From positions 4,025,001-4,089,000 of the forward strand of contig NW_025062476.1 in assembly GCF_000002995.4 (NCBI RefSeq): a stretch of DNA of 64,000 nucleotides, written 5' to 3'. How positions within the stretch are numbered: position 1 is the first letter of the stretch; each line of letters starts with the position of its first letter. A program made the position numbers and the translations under genes. This document shows, piece after piece, positions 38,640 through 52,300 of this stretch. The stretch comes from Brugia malayi (lineage: Eukaryota > Nematoda > Chromadorea > Rhabditida > Onchocercidae). The notes under the pieces are model-generated. The model saw only the letters and a program-made list of their open reading frames with translations. It did not search any database and was not told where the DNA came from.

Positions 38640-41600
38640 ATGTTCACAGTACCATTACATATTGGCAATTTACAAATTGATTTTACAAAACGCTTAATTT
38701 CAATTGATCGATTTAATGTTGTAATTAATGATAATAATATTAATGTTCCTACTGCTATTATTCCTGCTACAATAAAACGGCAAGAATTTAAGCGAACATT
38801 AACAATAAATATTGGATGTGCTATAACTGATCAAACTATACAACTAAATGAATATGCAATAAATGATAATTTATTACGGATTAAAATTAATGATGGAACT
38901 GAATTATTAATTAAATATGATAGAAAGGAGGAATTATTTGAAAAATATGAAATTGAATGGTCAAATATCAAATGTTATCATTATATGAAGGATGTGATAA
39001 AGGCTGATGCTAATAGCCAATGGTATGGTGGACCTCAAATAGCTCAGCAAACTTGGCCTTTGGCTGAAACTCTGCAACAATTTTCACCGTATTTATCATC
39101 GGATACATTAAAAGTAAGCTATTATAGTATGTAGTCTTACTAAAATTAATTTTTCCTTCTATTATTAATTATTTTTGTTTTGTACTAAACTTTTTAAAAA
39201 GTCATCAAATAATAATTATAAAAATTTTTTTGAAATTTACAAGAAATTTTAAACAAATTTTCTGTTAACTATTATATTGCATGTGAAAAAAGATTTTTTT
39301 GTTTTTAATTTCTTTTAAATATTTCGAAATTATAACTTAGTTTTATCATTTTCATAATAATGCAAAAAATATATCTGGAATGGAGCGTTACTGGTTATGT
39401 TCCAGTAAATTTGCTATTTATGTGCCAGATAATATACCACTTTGGACATCATATAACTATGACAAACTTTCACTTCAAGCACAAATTGATAATTCTCCTT
39501 ATATTGGTTTCTTTGTAAGTTACGGTTTTTTTTTTCTTTTCAAAGAGAAGGAAAACTTGAAATTATCCGGAAAAAAAATAAAAATATCAATTGAAATTAT
39601 TTAAAAGTTTGAAAAAAAAAAGATTCTTTATATATGTTTGCCAGATAGTTTACTTGGTATAATGATTTCGTGATGTAGACAAAATAAGAATTGAGGTTTT
39701 TAAGTTTTTAGGGTTTCTTTTTTATTTTATTTTTTTGATAATTTTTTTTTTTTTTGTTTTCCATTTGAATCTTAAAGATGGAAATGGTCTAATCAACTGC
39801 AGTATTTTTCAAATGTTTTGCTATATTTAACTTCTAAAATTTGCTAATATTAAAGTGTTTTGAAAAAAAAAAGTTGATTTTTTTCTAGCAGACTTTGCTT
39901 CTTGTTTTTTTTTTATTTGTTTTTTAGAAAAACATTTTCTTTTTCAGACAAATACTGTTGCACCAAGTCTTTCCTATTCAATATTTGTAGCAAAATGTTG
40001 TACGCTACGTAATTTTCATATCGCTGTTCATGGAAATTTGTATGATTCATGTAAGACTATTCCTGATGAAGCAATGATTCGTAAGCCTATTTGGTCAACT
40101 TGGGCAAGGTAACAATTCTTTATATGCCCTTTCATATAGTCAGTTTTTTAAATTATCTCATTGGCCTAATCTTTACTTGTTTAATTATCTATTTATCCAG
40201 TGTTCCTAGCCGTTTGATAATAGGTATCAATTTTTGCATTTGTAATTAAAGATACTCAGAAAAAGTAACGCAACATGATGTGCTTGAATTTGCTCAAGAA
40301 ATTCTAAATAATCATGCACCAATTTGCCAGCTTGAATTGGATGATAATTGGGCTACACATTATGGCGATTTTGATGTATTTTTTTATGTAATTTTAATTC
40401 AAATGGTGTTTTAAATTTCAGTTGAAATTATTCTTTCTATTTGGAATTTCTTAAAACATTGGTTTCTTAGATTTGAAATTTAAAAAAATTTTTTTTTGAA
40501 ATGAAGATAGATTAGTTTGCAATGAAGAATATTTATTGATTAGTTCATGCTAATATCGCTTGCATTCCAGTTTAATAAGGTTAAATTCCCGGATGTGGAA
40601 GGTATGTGCAAACAACTGGAACAATTGAATATTCGATTAACTCTATGGGTTCATCCATTTGTCAATTTGATTAGCGAAAATGGGAAAAATCCGACATTAC
40701 GGCATTTATTTGTGAGAGATTCCAGTGGTCAACCGGGAATTGTTGAATGGTGGCAAGGGCAGGCTTATGTGATCGATTTCACAAATCCTGAAGCAGTGCA
40801 GTGGTTTTGTGAACAGCTGGAAAAAATTAAAAAGGTTAGTTGATAAGAGATCAATTTAATTAGCAGGATTTTTCAAAATTGAATTACTCTGCTGTTTCAC
40901 TATATTGCTAATGATGGAAAAGTTTTAAGCTTTTTAAAAAATAGTAAAGGGTAGGAAAATTTGTTTAAGATTATGATCAAAGATAGTTCTGAATACCGAT
41001 CAAATATGAACTACTAGAAGAAAAGGATAATGACAAAAGATAACGACAACTGTAACTGATCCGGAAAGAGTAAGCTTATCATATGCTTTCACCTTTTTTC
41101 AGGTTGGCATTTTCTCATTCAAATTTGACGCAGGTGAAGTGACCTATCTTCCAGAAGATGTTCATCTATATTCTGGTGCTTCACCAAATGATTTTTGCGA
41201 GGCTTACGTACGTACAGCCGCATCGTTTGGATCTTCAGTTGAGGTGCATATTGAAATAAATATAAATTTAAATGATAATAATTCATTTATTTTCCGAATA
41301 ATTATGCCCCTGATTTTAAGTTATTAATTAATATTCATAAAAATTCCACAACTATGAATATATAAGACAATGTTTTGCCTAGAATAATTCAAAGTTGAAC
41401 ATTAAACAAATCTCGATGCAAATATACTTGCATAGCATAAGAACTAATTAGGGTAAATCTTAGTTATAACGATCAATTAAATAAAATATAACTATCATTC
41501 ATTTTTCAACTGGATTAGTTCAATTAAGTATGTAAATCTGAATAATTTAATTAATTTTGTAAAAAAAAAAAATTAGGAAAAGTATTCATTTGTCAGTGCT

Positions 41601-43109
41601 TGTATTAATGTGGAGTATCAAAATGAAATTTACTGTATTTTATTTATTACAGGTAAGAGTTTTTCGTCATACACAATCTCTGCCCATATTTTATAGGACA
41701 ATGGATCGCTTATCAACCTGGTTTGTATAGTTCTTATTTATTTTTTCCAAATTTCTACAGTTAATAGGGAATGATAATCTGTAGTCTGGTCTGTTACTGT
41801 GTAATTAATTGATTAATTTATTGCAGTGACTAATTAATTAATTTTTTTTTGAAGACAGGTATGTAATTTGTGCAGTTTTTGATTTTTATATTATTAAGTA
41901 TAATTTTAGGAATAACATTGGTTTGAACACTTTAATACCAGTGGTACTTAATTTCGGACTACACGGTTATTATTATAATTTACCGGATATGATAGGTGGT
42001 AATGGATATGGTGGTGAAAAATGCAGCAAAGAATTGTACATTCGTTGGATGCAGGCATCCTTTTTATTTTAAGGAACGAATAAATTGCTGCACATATTTC
42101 TCATTTATTTCCAAAATTTTATTTTTTTCAAAATTTATCTATTATATTTTAATTTTCTCTTATCATTTTGCATATGCAAATAGTATTTTTTATAGTTTAA
42201 TAATGGACAATACAATAGTTTTATCTATACCAATTAATTAGTCAAATGTGAGTAACTCTAGTCATGTGCAGTCACTGAAAGTTTTCATTCCGTTCGGGAA
42301 ATCTGTGCATGGGATAATTCGATTTAAGTGGTTCATCCAGGTTTTTATCCGGCAGTTCTGCTAATTGCAACAAATATAAATGATAACAAATGCTTAATTA
42401 TTATTATTTTCTTAAGGCAAATGAATTCCTGCTGTCTATGCAATTTTCATATCCTCCATGGCAGTATGACGATGAGTTGTGTGATATTTTCCATCGCATT
42501 ATGCAAAAACGAAATGAGATGATGAATTTTTTAATTGAAGCTTGCCAGAAAAGTTGTAAAAGCGGTCAACCCGTAATACGGTTTGTAATTCTTTTGTGTT
42601 ATTTAATTGCATTAAATTTCTATTAAATAATTGCATGGTTCTATTTTGGAGAATCCGGAAGTATGACTTCCGTATGTTTGCTATAAGCATCATTCCTTTT
42701 ACGAAAGAATATTCAGTGATTCGCTGAAGCTGATTAAAACACCAATGAAAAAAGATATGTAATGAAAAATCATATTTCTCATATTTTAGGCCGTTATGGT
42801 GGTTATCGGAAGATCCGGAAGCATTGTATTCTAGTGATCAGTTTGTAATCGACGATACTATGATTGTTGCACCAATTTTGACTGAAGGTGCAACATCACG
42901 AAATGTTTTTCTTCCAAATGGTATTTGGGAGCATGAATTAACTCACAATATTTACATGGGACCAATTAAATTGACTGTTGAAGTAAGTAAATTCAAGGTG
43001 GTTTTGAAAATAAAATTTCGAAAGAACTATTAAGGCACTATTATCCTCTTTCTTTTTTCAGGCTCCTCTTTTCCATCATGCTCCACCATATTTTACTTCT
43101 GTTGAATAA
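38640..43109 (+). CDS. Glycoside hydrolase family 31, MYORG-like alpha-glycosidase
   Basis: Eleven exons join in frame into 651 residues: 38640-39113, 39341-39514, 39948-40108, 40252-40375, 40571-40834, 41103-41243, 41653-41720, 41910-42054, 42417-42580, 42790-42982 and 43062-43109 (TAA). All introns are GT-AG except the eighth. Landmarks match vertebrate MYORG in order: [91 protein letters not shown]. By family, D408 in FKFDAGE is the nucleophile and D464 in TMDR the acid/base, 56 residues apart (57 in human). The enzyme should hydrolyse an alpha-glycoside with retention; the vertebrate protein is an alpha-galactosidase, but the substrate here is unknown. Human MYORG is anchored by an N-terminal transmembrane helix. 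No signal peptide or helix is seen here, so either the protein is soluble or an upstream exon was missed. Confidence 0.92.
42055..42416 (+). other. Likely GC-AG intron in the GH31 gene
   Basis: Similarity fixes the exon junction. The upstream exon must end ...ELYIRWMQ (CAG at 42052-42054) and the downstream exon must begin [15 protein letters not shown] at 42417 after a TTCTTAAG acceptor, giving exactly the human spacing. The intron then starts GCATCC, a GC donor instead of GT. Reading on gives a stop six codons later, and no GT nearby keeps the conserved residues. The donor matches the GC-AG class only at its first bases, so a local sequence error is the main alternative. Confidence 0.65.
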
Positions 43110-45531
43110 TTGTTGAGCAGAAATATTTTCCCGGAATTGTTATTATGGCTATTCTAGCATACTAATGAATTGATTCCATCTGCTGATTTCTCTTTCTTCC
43201 AACGTTTGATTTAATTGAAGTATGTTAATATATCTTAATTGTATAGCCTGTATAAGAAAATTGAATGAATCGAAATCAAAATATTAAGACAAAATTTGAA
43301 TTTTATTTTTGTATAAAATATATTTTTTGCTTCCTCTATCTATTCTTTTCATTGCCTACATGTCTGATTCAAAATCATTTTAATTAAAATTTCAAGATTC
43401 CTCAGAAGCTGATCCTGGCCAATGTAATCTTTCCATAGCCATATTTTTTTCCATTTAGGAAAAAGAAAAACATCATTGGTGGAATTTGAATCTCAAAAAT
43501 GTAAAGCATAAATTGGTATTCCCGCTTTGAATATTTTCTCTTTTGTTATTTTTAAAATGAAATGCTATAAATTTTTACTGCAAGCACTGAAATATTATTC
43601 ATTTATATCATTACTATATTCTTGAAATTTAAGCATTTTTCTTGTTAGTTGAAGAGCAATTATTTCAAATGTAAATTCATTTCACCAAACTTTTGCTCTT
43701 GTATTTCTTGCTGTGCTATATTCTGCGGATCATTTGTACATTTAGGTGGAAATGACTCGCTCTCTCCTGTAACAATTTTAATAAATTCAAATTTACTTAT
43801 GCATAATGCAGAATGCACACAAGTTTGAATTTCTCCAAAAACAAAAAAAAGAAAATAAAGGATCTGTTTAATGATAAAATAAAATACCTTTCTGGGTACC
43901 TGGTGAACCGTATGCTGTTACTCTAGTTACTTGGAAATTTTCTGGAATTTACCGTCTAAAATGCTCACTTTTCGTTTTATATTTAAAACAGTTTTTTAGT
44001 AGACTGATGAGTTCATTATTTCACATTTGAAATTATCAAAAACATAACCCAATGTTTTTCAAAATTTCAAAAAAATTTCAAACTTCGAACCTCCTAATCT
44101 CTTCCATAACATATCTTTGTAGGACCAATCCACTTTTCCGACCATTCGTTACAAGTCCAATTAATTAAATGGAATCTTTTATTTCTCTTCCACTCATTTC
44201 TAACAGTACAAGCATCAAATTATAAAACCATATTTTTTTTCATTTAATATATGTATGAAGCTAATCATTATCACGATTGTACATCAAACACCAATCTCTT
44301 GACCAAATAACACCAAATGAACCTGATAGCTAACATATCAGCAACTCCCAGAAAATGCTTCTAACCATTATAATCAGAATATGATGAATGATGCTATCAA
44401 TTGATAAGAAGGAACTGAAGACTGCACAAGCAACTATTTCTAGATTTCGAATTCAAAAAGTAATGTTGTCGAGAATATAAGAACAGGGGAATAAACTGGG
44501 TAAAAAAGAAATGATGCAACATCTGAATGTGCTATATGAGGAAGAATTATCATCTCATTTTCTTTTCATTAATTTATTATATATCCAATTTCAAATGTAA
44601 CCTTCCAATTCCTTAATTAAAGAAAAGAAAAAATGCCAATAACTATTCTCATTTTCCATAATGGAAAGAATAAAGTCGTGAAGAAAAAAAAAAGTCACAA
44701 ATAAACAAACTATTGTTTCATTTGCATCGTTCAACATAAAATACAAATATCACAAATATCAATTATAAAATTAATAAACTGCTTAAATGAAAACAAAAAG
44801 AAAAAAAACTTCCATTAAATAAGAACAAAAGCACAAAAATTTGAAGTATGCAAAAATAAATGAAAGAAACACTACGACAAGTAACAAGTCTCACAGTATA
44901 ATTTTAATCTATTGTGAAAATTATGATAAAAAATTAATACAAATAAAAGAAATCAAATAAATTAATTCAAGATATCGCTTCAAAAAAAAAAAAAAAAAAA
45001 CGACCGTATTCATCACCTAAACACAATTTGTTTGTTTTTTTTAACAGAAGGAATAAATGGAAGAAATAATCATAAATAATGCAAAATGCAAATAAAATGA
45101 AAGCAAAAAAAAAAATTAAGTCAAAATTTATACGAACAATTAATTCATAGCTGTGCTACTACTAAGCGGATAATATATAGCAATAAATAATTTGATACAC
45201 AATCATTGATAAATAAGGAAAGAAAAAATAGAATAAATAAAAACATAAACCATATGTATAGACAAATTACAAATGAAAGAAGCAAAAATGATTTGTACAA
45301 CTGGTTAAAAAAAAGATAAAAGTTGGCACCGGAAGACTGTAAAAAGTTCCGGAAAAAAAAAAGATTTTCAATTTTTCATTTTCCAGAAGTTATGAATATC
45401 CCTGAAGTTATGCTAAATATGAAAAAAAAGTAATAATTCCGGAATCCAGATTTCGAGAAAAATTATAAGGTTTTTTTCGGCACATTATACGACTGTAGAA
45501 AAGAAAAATATAAATTGCAGGATGATATGCA

Positions 45532-45551
45532 GTGTGTGTGTGTGTGTGTGT
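45532..45551. repeat. (GT)10 microsatellite
   Basis: A perfect GT dinucleotide run of about 20 bp, the only GT/CA microsatellite of this length noticed in the window. Confidence 0.9.
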
Positions 45552-46060
45552 ATGTTGTCATACATAATTTCAAAATAATCTGAGCTGGAAATTAATATCC
45601 ATAATTGTAAACGTAACAAGTCTCAACCAGAAATAATCAGGAAAAAAATTTCTGGCATATTTGTCACTAAGTACCTCAACTTGAGCCTATATTGTTCACT
45701 GCATTCTAAATAGTAAAAACAAATTATTAAAAAAAAATCCTATAAGTTTATGAAAAACCAATAAAAACCTGAAACCAACAAGAAAAAACTGCAAAAACCT
45801 GCTTACAAAACGAAAAACGAATGTCGTTATCGAAATCGAAGTAATGAATATCAAAAGGACTGCAGCAAAGGATGTTAAAATGAAATAAATACAATTTAGT
45901 AGGAAATCAGATACAATCTAGGATAATAATTATAATAATCATATAATTCACAATTCTAAATTTGCAAAAAAGTGAAAAAATGTAAAAATAATACACTTCC
46001 AAATATTTTAAATAAAAGAAATGAAGAGAAAAATTCAAATAGCTTTATAGCCCATGAAAA

Positions 46061-46120
46061 GTTTCTTTTTGTTTTTTGTTTTTTTTTTTTTTTTTTTTTT
46101 TTTTGTTTTTTTGTTTTTTT
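46061..46120. repeat. Long poly(T) tract (26 T) with T-rich flanks
   Basis: An uninterrupted T26 run at 46079-46104 is flanked by further T runs separated by single G residues. It is about 285 bp beyond the MED13 stop codon, so as RNA from the MED13 strand it would be an A-rich stretch. Homopolymers of this length may also be mis-sized in assembly. Confidence 0.85.
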
Positions 46121-46388
46121 AAACACATAACGCGACCTTTCAACTAATACAGAATAAAACAATCACCAATTATTGCTGCACAATCTTTCACTAAAACGAA
46201 CCTCGGAAATAAGTTGACTTCAAAAATTTAAGTCAGTTGTACATACTTTCTGCTTTGCGTAAAATTTCTTAAATTTTCACTTTCTGCGTCTTCTCATGCT
46301 AAATCAATCTCAAAACTCAATAATCAGGAAGGGAATCTCAAATATCACAACAACCTCTTGAGCATAAGACAAAATGAATATTCATCTC

Positions 46389-49300
46389 TCAATTGATGAA
46401 GCGATTAACGGCATTGCAAAGCCACATAAGAGCTTGAATATGAATGGGTAGACAGGAACGCCGCTCACCGCTTACCAGATCCATATTGAGCCAAGATAAG
46501 GCATTGTACATTTCCAAAACATACCTCAAATTAAAGTATAATATTTTTTCAAGAAGAGAAGTTTTAAAAATAGATTGGCAAAATACAACTGCTCTTAATT
46601 TTAGCTGAAATCTTTCCAGTACAACTGAGGAAAAATGATAATAACAACAACTTCGCGCGGTGACTATATAATGGAAATCTAAATTCAAAAGCTCTTAATG
46701 CAACGGAAATTTAAAGTACAATGAAAATTTAAATTCAGAAGTTACAAAAAGATGTTCAATTAATGCTTGAAGAATGTTATGTTTATATGGAATAGTACCT
46801 GAGAACATCGGCTGTTGCCTGGCTATCCAACTGGTGATGACAAGCTTCGGTACCTTTACCAAATGACGAGATATCATCGCCTTGTTGAACATTCGGCGTA
46901 TTTAAATGAAGTGAACTTTTCAAGTGTACCGGATTTCGTCGTTTCGCAGAAGGACAAGCTGACCAGAACCATTCCGGCAAATCCGATGCTGGTGCTGTTG
47001 AAATATAGTAGCCGGTAGCAAGCGGTTGATTTTCTATCGAAACATCTAGAAATATTGATTGATTTTTCTGAAATCTGCAGATGTGCTAGATGGAGTCAAA
47101 CAGAATTTATGAAATTTATTGAACAAGGAAGTTCGAGTGTTCAAGTAAAACTCATAAAATTTAAACCAAAATATGACTCACTGTAATAAAATAAGCTTTA
47201 AAAAAAAAATAAGCACATTGGATTTACTCCAATTTATGGCCCTGAAATGCATTTCTTCTAGCAGGCATATTATATACCTCAACCATTCCTGAATAAAAGT
47301 ACAAAAAGTATATAAGAGAATTATAGTTATCTTACAGATCAAATAACTCATGCTGCTAAAAATAATATCTGATTCAAAATTAAAAGTAACATTGATGAAT
47401 GTAAAAATTTATCTTTGAATACTGTCATTTTATTTTTAAAGGATATGTTGTAACATTTTGATATGCTCACCAGCATATTCACTTGGAATCCCTGTATTTC
47501 CACCCAGCCGAAAGCTTGCCGACTGTGGCGGTGGTCCAGTTCCATTTGTCATCAAATCCTCACCGTTTCCAATCAATTCACTAAATTCCTCACCAATTTC
47601 CTCCGTTAACAAATTTGAAAAGTCATCCTCTTCCAATTCAGCAACGCCATTCCCACCTTGATGGTCTAACTGTAATTTACAAATTAGGAAAGTATTAAAG
47701 TCACGCAACATATAACAGAACTTATTGAATTGTAAGTGACGAAAGAGTATCAGATATTTGAATCCACCACTTGTTTGCCATTATGTTATTTGGTAGTAGT
47801 TTGAAGCCGTATATGTGTCGATAACAGACAGATTAGAATGCTAATTTTTAAGGGTTTTCCATTATCAGAAGCTCGACCCAAAAACAAAATTATTTCAATG
47901 GAGCGAAAGTAATTTTTCCTGCATTTATATTTCAATTCCGAGACAATTAATGTTTATATTTTGAAAAACTGGTATGAAGACCATAGAATATGTCCAACGT
48001 TGAAATTTTTACGTTATCAAATTTTCAAAGTAAAATCTACAAAAATTCCTCAAATAGCTCTTAAGTTCTGAATATAATTTTGTGTAGAAAATGCTCTAAA
48101 TATTTGAAGAAACATACATTCAACTCGGGACTAGTAGGAAAAACCAGAATATGTGTACAGCTTGTATCATCAGGTGTCGTCAGTGCACGGTGTCGAGAGT
48201 TTTTCAAGAAACGATCATCGTGCTGAAAAGATGATGGGAAAACACGAAGGTGTGCTTCAGGCTCTAGGCTGACCAAGCAAGCTGACAACACTCCAGGAAC
48301 TTCCTAAAACATGAATGTTACTTCCAGTTAAATAAATTTATAGTGATAAGTTTATATCATTTAGAAATTTGGATTAAATTAGTGCTATTCATGACATAAA
48401 TTTGCTGAGTAATTCTTGGGTCTGAATAAAAAACAAGATCAAATTTGAACAAAAAATTGATGCACATTATTCGTTTCGATAAGGAAAAATAAGAAATACC
48501 GAAGTTCCGGGCATCACATGGCATGCCCGACATACATGTTTCATCCGTGTCCCAACCTGTTTCAAATAAGATTTGCTGAGAATTTGAGTCCAAACTAAAA
48601 TAAGCCGAGTAAGAATCATTTCAATCAAACTTAACCACCAAGGTCTATTACTTCGCAATCACTTACTTTAGGAGAGTGGGAATTTAAATCAGAAAACCAA
48701 AAATTTTCGAACTCATCATTAAATGATAATCTATGATGAAAAGAGAAACAACAATGTGCGCATGAAAACAAGCTTATAGCCGAAATTTTTGGGCTGATGA
48801 TTCATTCATAATTTACTTAGCTTAATTTAGTTTCAAATTTAAATTGATTTTTTATCACATTAAAATAGGGATGCTCATTCCTGATACCAGTGCTCTGGAA
48901 ATAATAGATGTGACTATTTAAAAAAAAAAAAAAAAAAAAAAAAAACTTACATTTAAATTCCCCATGACCAATACGTCCAACCCTACCGATAACAAGCCTC
49001 CAATTCCTAGTACCATTGGCCAACGTACCCAGAATGTATGACCACAAACGATACAAACTATCCCGGATCTGTGTCGACTGTTTGTACCTCATATTCACCC
49101 TGCAATAAACAAGCATTTTCCAAATCAGACCACCATTTACACTAACCCATGTCATTCGAATATAATTCTATATATACTGCCCACAGTTAGATCTCAAGAT
49201 CTTCAAAGTTTGTTTGCACCGTCGAATCCTCCATGATGTTACCCCATAAATCAAAAGAAAAACTGATTTCAGAAATCTTATCTTTTGGTCACAGTGAATG

Positions 49301-52300
49301 GTTTTGTGAGAAAAAAGTTCAAGTTAAATAACATATAACTATTCCACATAGATTACATAACGTACCTTTTATGATCAGGTTTTAATCTCAAATTAATTAA
49401 GCAATTATCGAGTGAATGACCTTGATGATCCGTTACGGTGGCAGCAAGCCAATCATTCCCTATTAAACAATAACTAACAAACAGAACAGCTTCATCAGTA
49501 TTAATTTGCATGAGATCACAATTTGGACGTTGCATTACCGGTGATGGTGGAGCAAGAATGAATGGCTTGCTTGGGACCTAAAATGAATAAGTACAAAGAT
49601 AAAATAAGTTCTGAAAGATGAAATATGACTCATATTGCATTTATTAATTAGAGTTTTAAATTTCAAAAATATTTCGAGTAACTCAGATAGCTTTTTAAAA
49701 GCTCAAGAACACACTGGAGGGTTCGAATGAGTAAAATTTTTAACAAAGATGATAGTAATAAATCTGAAACTTTTACAGCATTATGGCAAAATCAAAGATC
49801 CAAACGTAAAAAAAAAATCAAATACCTTGTAATAAATAGGTTCTTTTCGTTCCAGTTCGTTTAATAAATCAACCATAGCTGATGCGGGACCAAAACGTGT
49901 CATACTTTTTGGCAAAATTCCCCGTACAATATCTGGTAATACTACACGTGAATGTGTGTAAACCGAAAATGCAATAGTTTTAAGTGAATCGGATGATGAC
50001 AACCGTTCATTTTGAGATTTTTCCAAACGACCTGAAGAATGCTACCGAAAAATTAGTTTGCTGATAAATCAGACTAATCAAAAATTGAATTCTTTATATA
50101 TAAAAAAAGATTGAATTATTGAAAAATGTGACTTGACTGTAAGTATTAAACTTCATAAGACCACAATAATCTACCAGCACTTTTTAGCTTGTAAATCATA
50201 AAATGGTATTTTTTTAATCACTTGTGAAGCTTTTCTTTTTCTCCATCAATTTCTTTCTTCTAAAATGATATCTCATGATTGTAAAAATAACGCATACCTT
50301 GATCATAGCCATTCAAACGTCCGCGTTCATCTTTTAGGAAATCAGCAGAAGCACCACAATAATCGAAAATATTTTGTAATGCAATCATTTCCAATTGTAA
50401 CTGTGGTCGACGCTTATTGTTTAAACGGTAAAGCAGTGCATTAAATGCACGCATTAGAGCAACCGTAACAACTCTTGCAACAAGTGGATTTTCTTCAGCA
50501 CCCAATAAAAATGGATTCACCTAAATTTTTAAGGCTTAAATGAATGAATGATAACTCTAGAAATTATTTTAAGTTAAAAAAAAAACGACCATTTGACCAT
50601 GACCTATCTATGTGTCCAGAAAATAATTTTTCGGGTAATATTCAACACTTTTTAAACAATATTTAGACTTTATAGGCGTAAATTTCGTAGTATAAATTGC
50701 AAATTAATATTAACTGCATGGTAATATATTAAATTTAATTCAAATATGTTTATAAAGATCAAAATTCTATAGACTACAAGAAACTGATACAAATATTTAC
50801 GAGGTAGATGACAATAACATGAGGTAGAGTTCCCGGTTCATCCTCTGCTATGATACCATCAGCTACTAATTGTTCAGTCATGAAAGATGAAAAATTGGTC
50901 ATATTTTGAGCGCTCCCATCACCGATAGAACCGTCTGGCGTTAAGGATTCACCAATGGTAATACCAGATGAACTTGGACCACTGGTACTATTTGGACCTG
51001 AATTTAAATGGATTAAAGCATTTTCAATTTTCAATTTTTTTTATCAAATTGTGCATTAAAAAAAAACGAATCGTATTTATCCATTAAATTATTAATCTAA
51101 ATGGTTATGAAAAAGATACCATGTGAAGCATCGCTGGATTGACCGGAGATGATAATACTTCCAGGCGCCGAAGGTGGTGGCATATGGTCAGAACTTGATA
51201 CTGTATAACCTCCGCATTGGTAAGCTGCTATTGAAATGTGTTGCACAGAATGAATCTGAAATTGAGAAGTAATATGGATTATCAATAGAACTACAAATTT
51301 CAATTTTTAATTTGCAAAAAACTGATTCGAAATATATTAAGAACAGGAAAATTTTAGCATACTAAAAACGATAACATTACCTGACTTTCAGCCAAAGCAG
51401 CACGATATTTGTCCCGGCTAAAGATATCATCATTGTTGATCAGTATACGAGCCATTTCATTTTCGAAATACTGCATATAAACCTGAAAACAACCACGACA
51501 AAAATGAGAGTAGAAATTCCATCAGAAATTTACTTATTCGATATCAATCAACGTAGAAAGATTGCAAGAAAGTTTGTTACTTATGCTTCTTTTTTTACAA
51601 TAATGATAGACAATGTTATCACTCTACTATCCCACCTTCCTTTTCTATTTCGGTCTACAAAATTTACCTTTCACGATTTTGGAAAAAAATTAAAAAATAA
51701 AAATATCCTCAAACCTTTAATCGTGTGATTAACGATTTATTATCGCCAATGTGTCGCTCGACTTGATTCAGAAAATTATCACATTCACCTGGATTAGTTG
51801 CTGGATACCTTGTTGGGACACGCAACAGACCATCACGTAATACTTCTCGTGAAAACGGTATATGACGACCAAAACGACACTGCTCGTACATTCTGCATGG
51901 AAGGAATAGTTTAAGATAATATATAACTTCACTGGAATATCAGTATGCACATTATACATTACCTTGACAAATCCATGAGATATTTTTTCGTTTTCTCAAT
52001 ACAAATCAAATTATCCGGAACAACACCGATATAAAGAACATCTTTTGGCTGATCATACGGTTCTAATGACATCTTTTCCCACAATCTTATAATTTGTGGT
52101 GATGTTATAACTGCATCTTTTTCCGATGCAACAACTATGTTTGGCACCGCCTCCGGTCCGCTATCGTCTTCCTGAAAAAGTTTCACATTATTTAATGATT
52201 TAAATTTGTAATTGTAATTGATTATCAGTTTTTGTGGAAATAATTTACACATCTGAAAAAATGTAATCACGAAACGAGAAACCATACATGAGAAATAAGA

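Larger units (their letters stand above)
43110..46388. other. Convergent intergenic region between GH31 and MED13
   Basis: No gene is seen in about 3.3 kb. Both flanking 3' UTRs must end here. An AATAAA lies at 43854 and weaker variants at about 43263-43313 on the plus strand. From about 44630 to 45330 the plus strand is strikingly A-rich (many A runs, including 18 A at 44983-45000). A GT repeat and a T26 tract follow (separate entries). No tRNA-like or conserved coding pattern was recognised. Confidence 0.6.

Noticed and set aside
42824..43033. A separate small gene in this frame
   Set aside because: It is exon 10 of the GH31 gene read past its GTAAGT donor.
46815..47018. Plus-strand open frame of 67 codons over the MED13 C-terminal exon
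   Set aside because: It is the antisense shadow of the conserved LPEWFWSAC exon.
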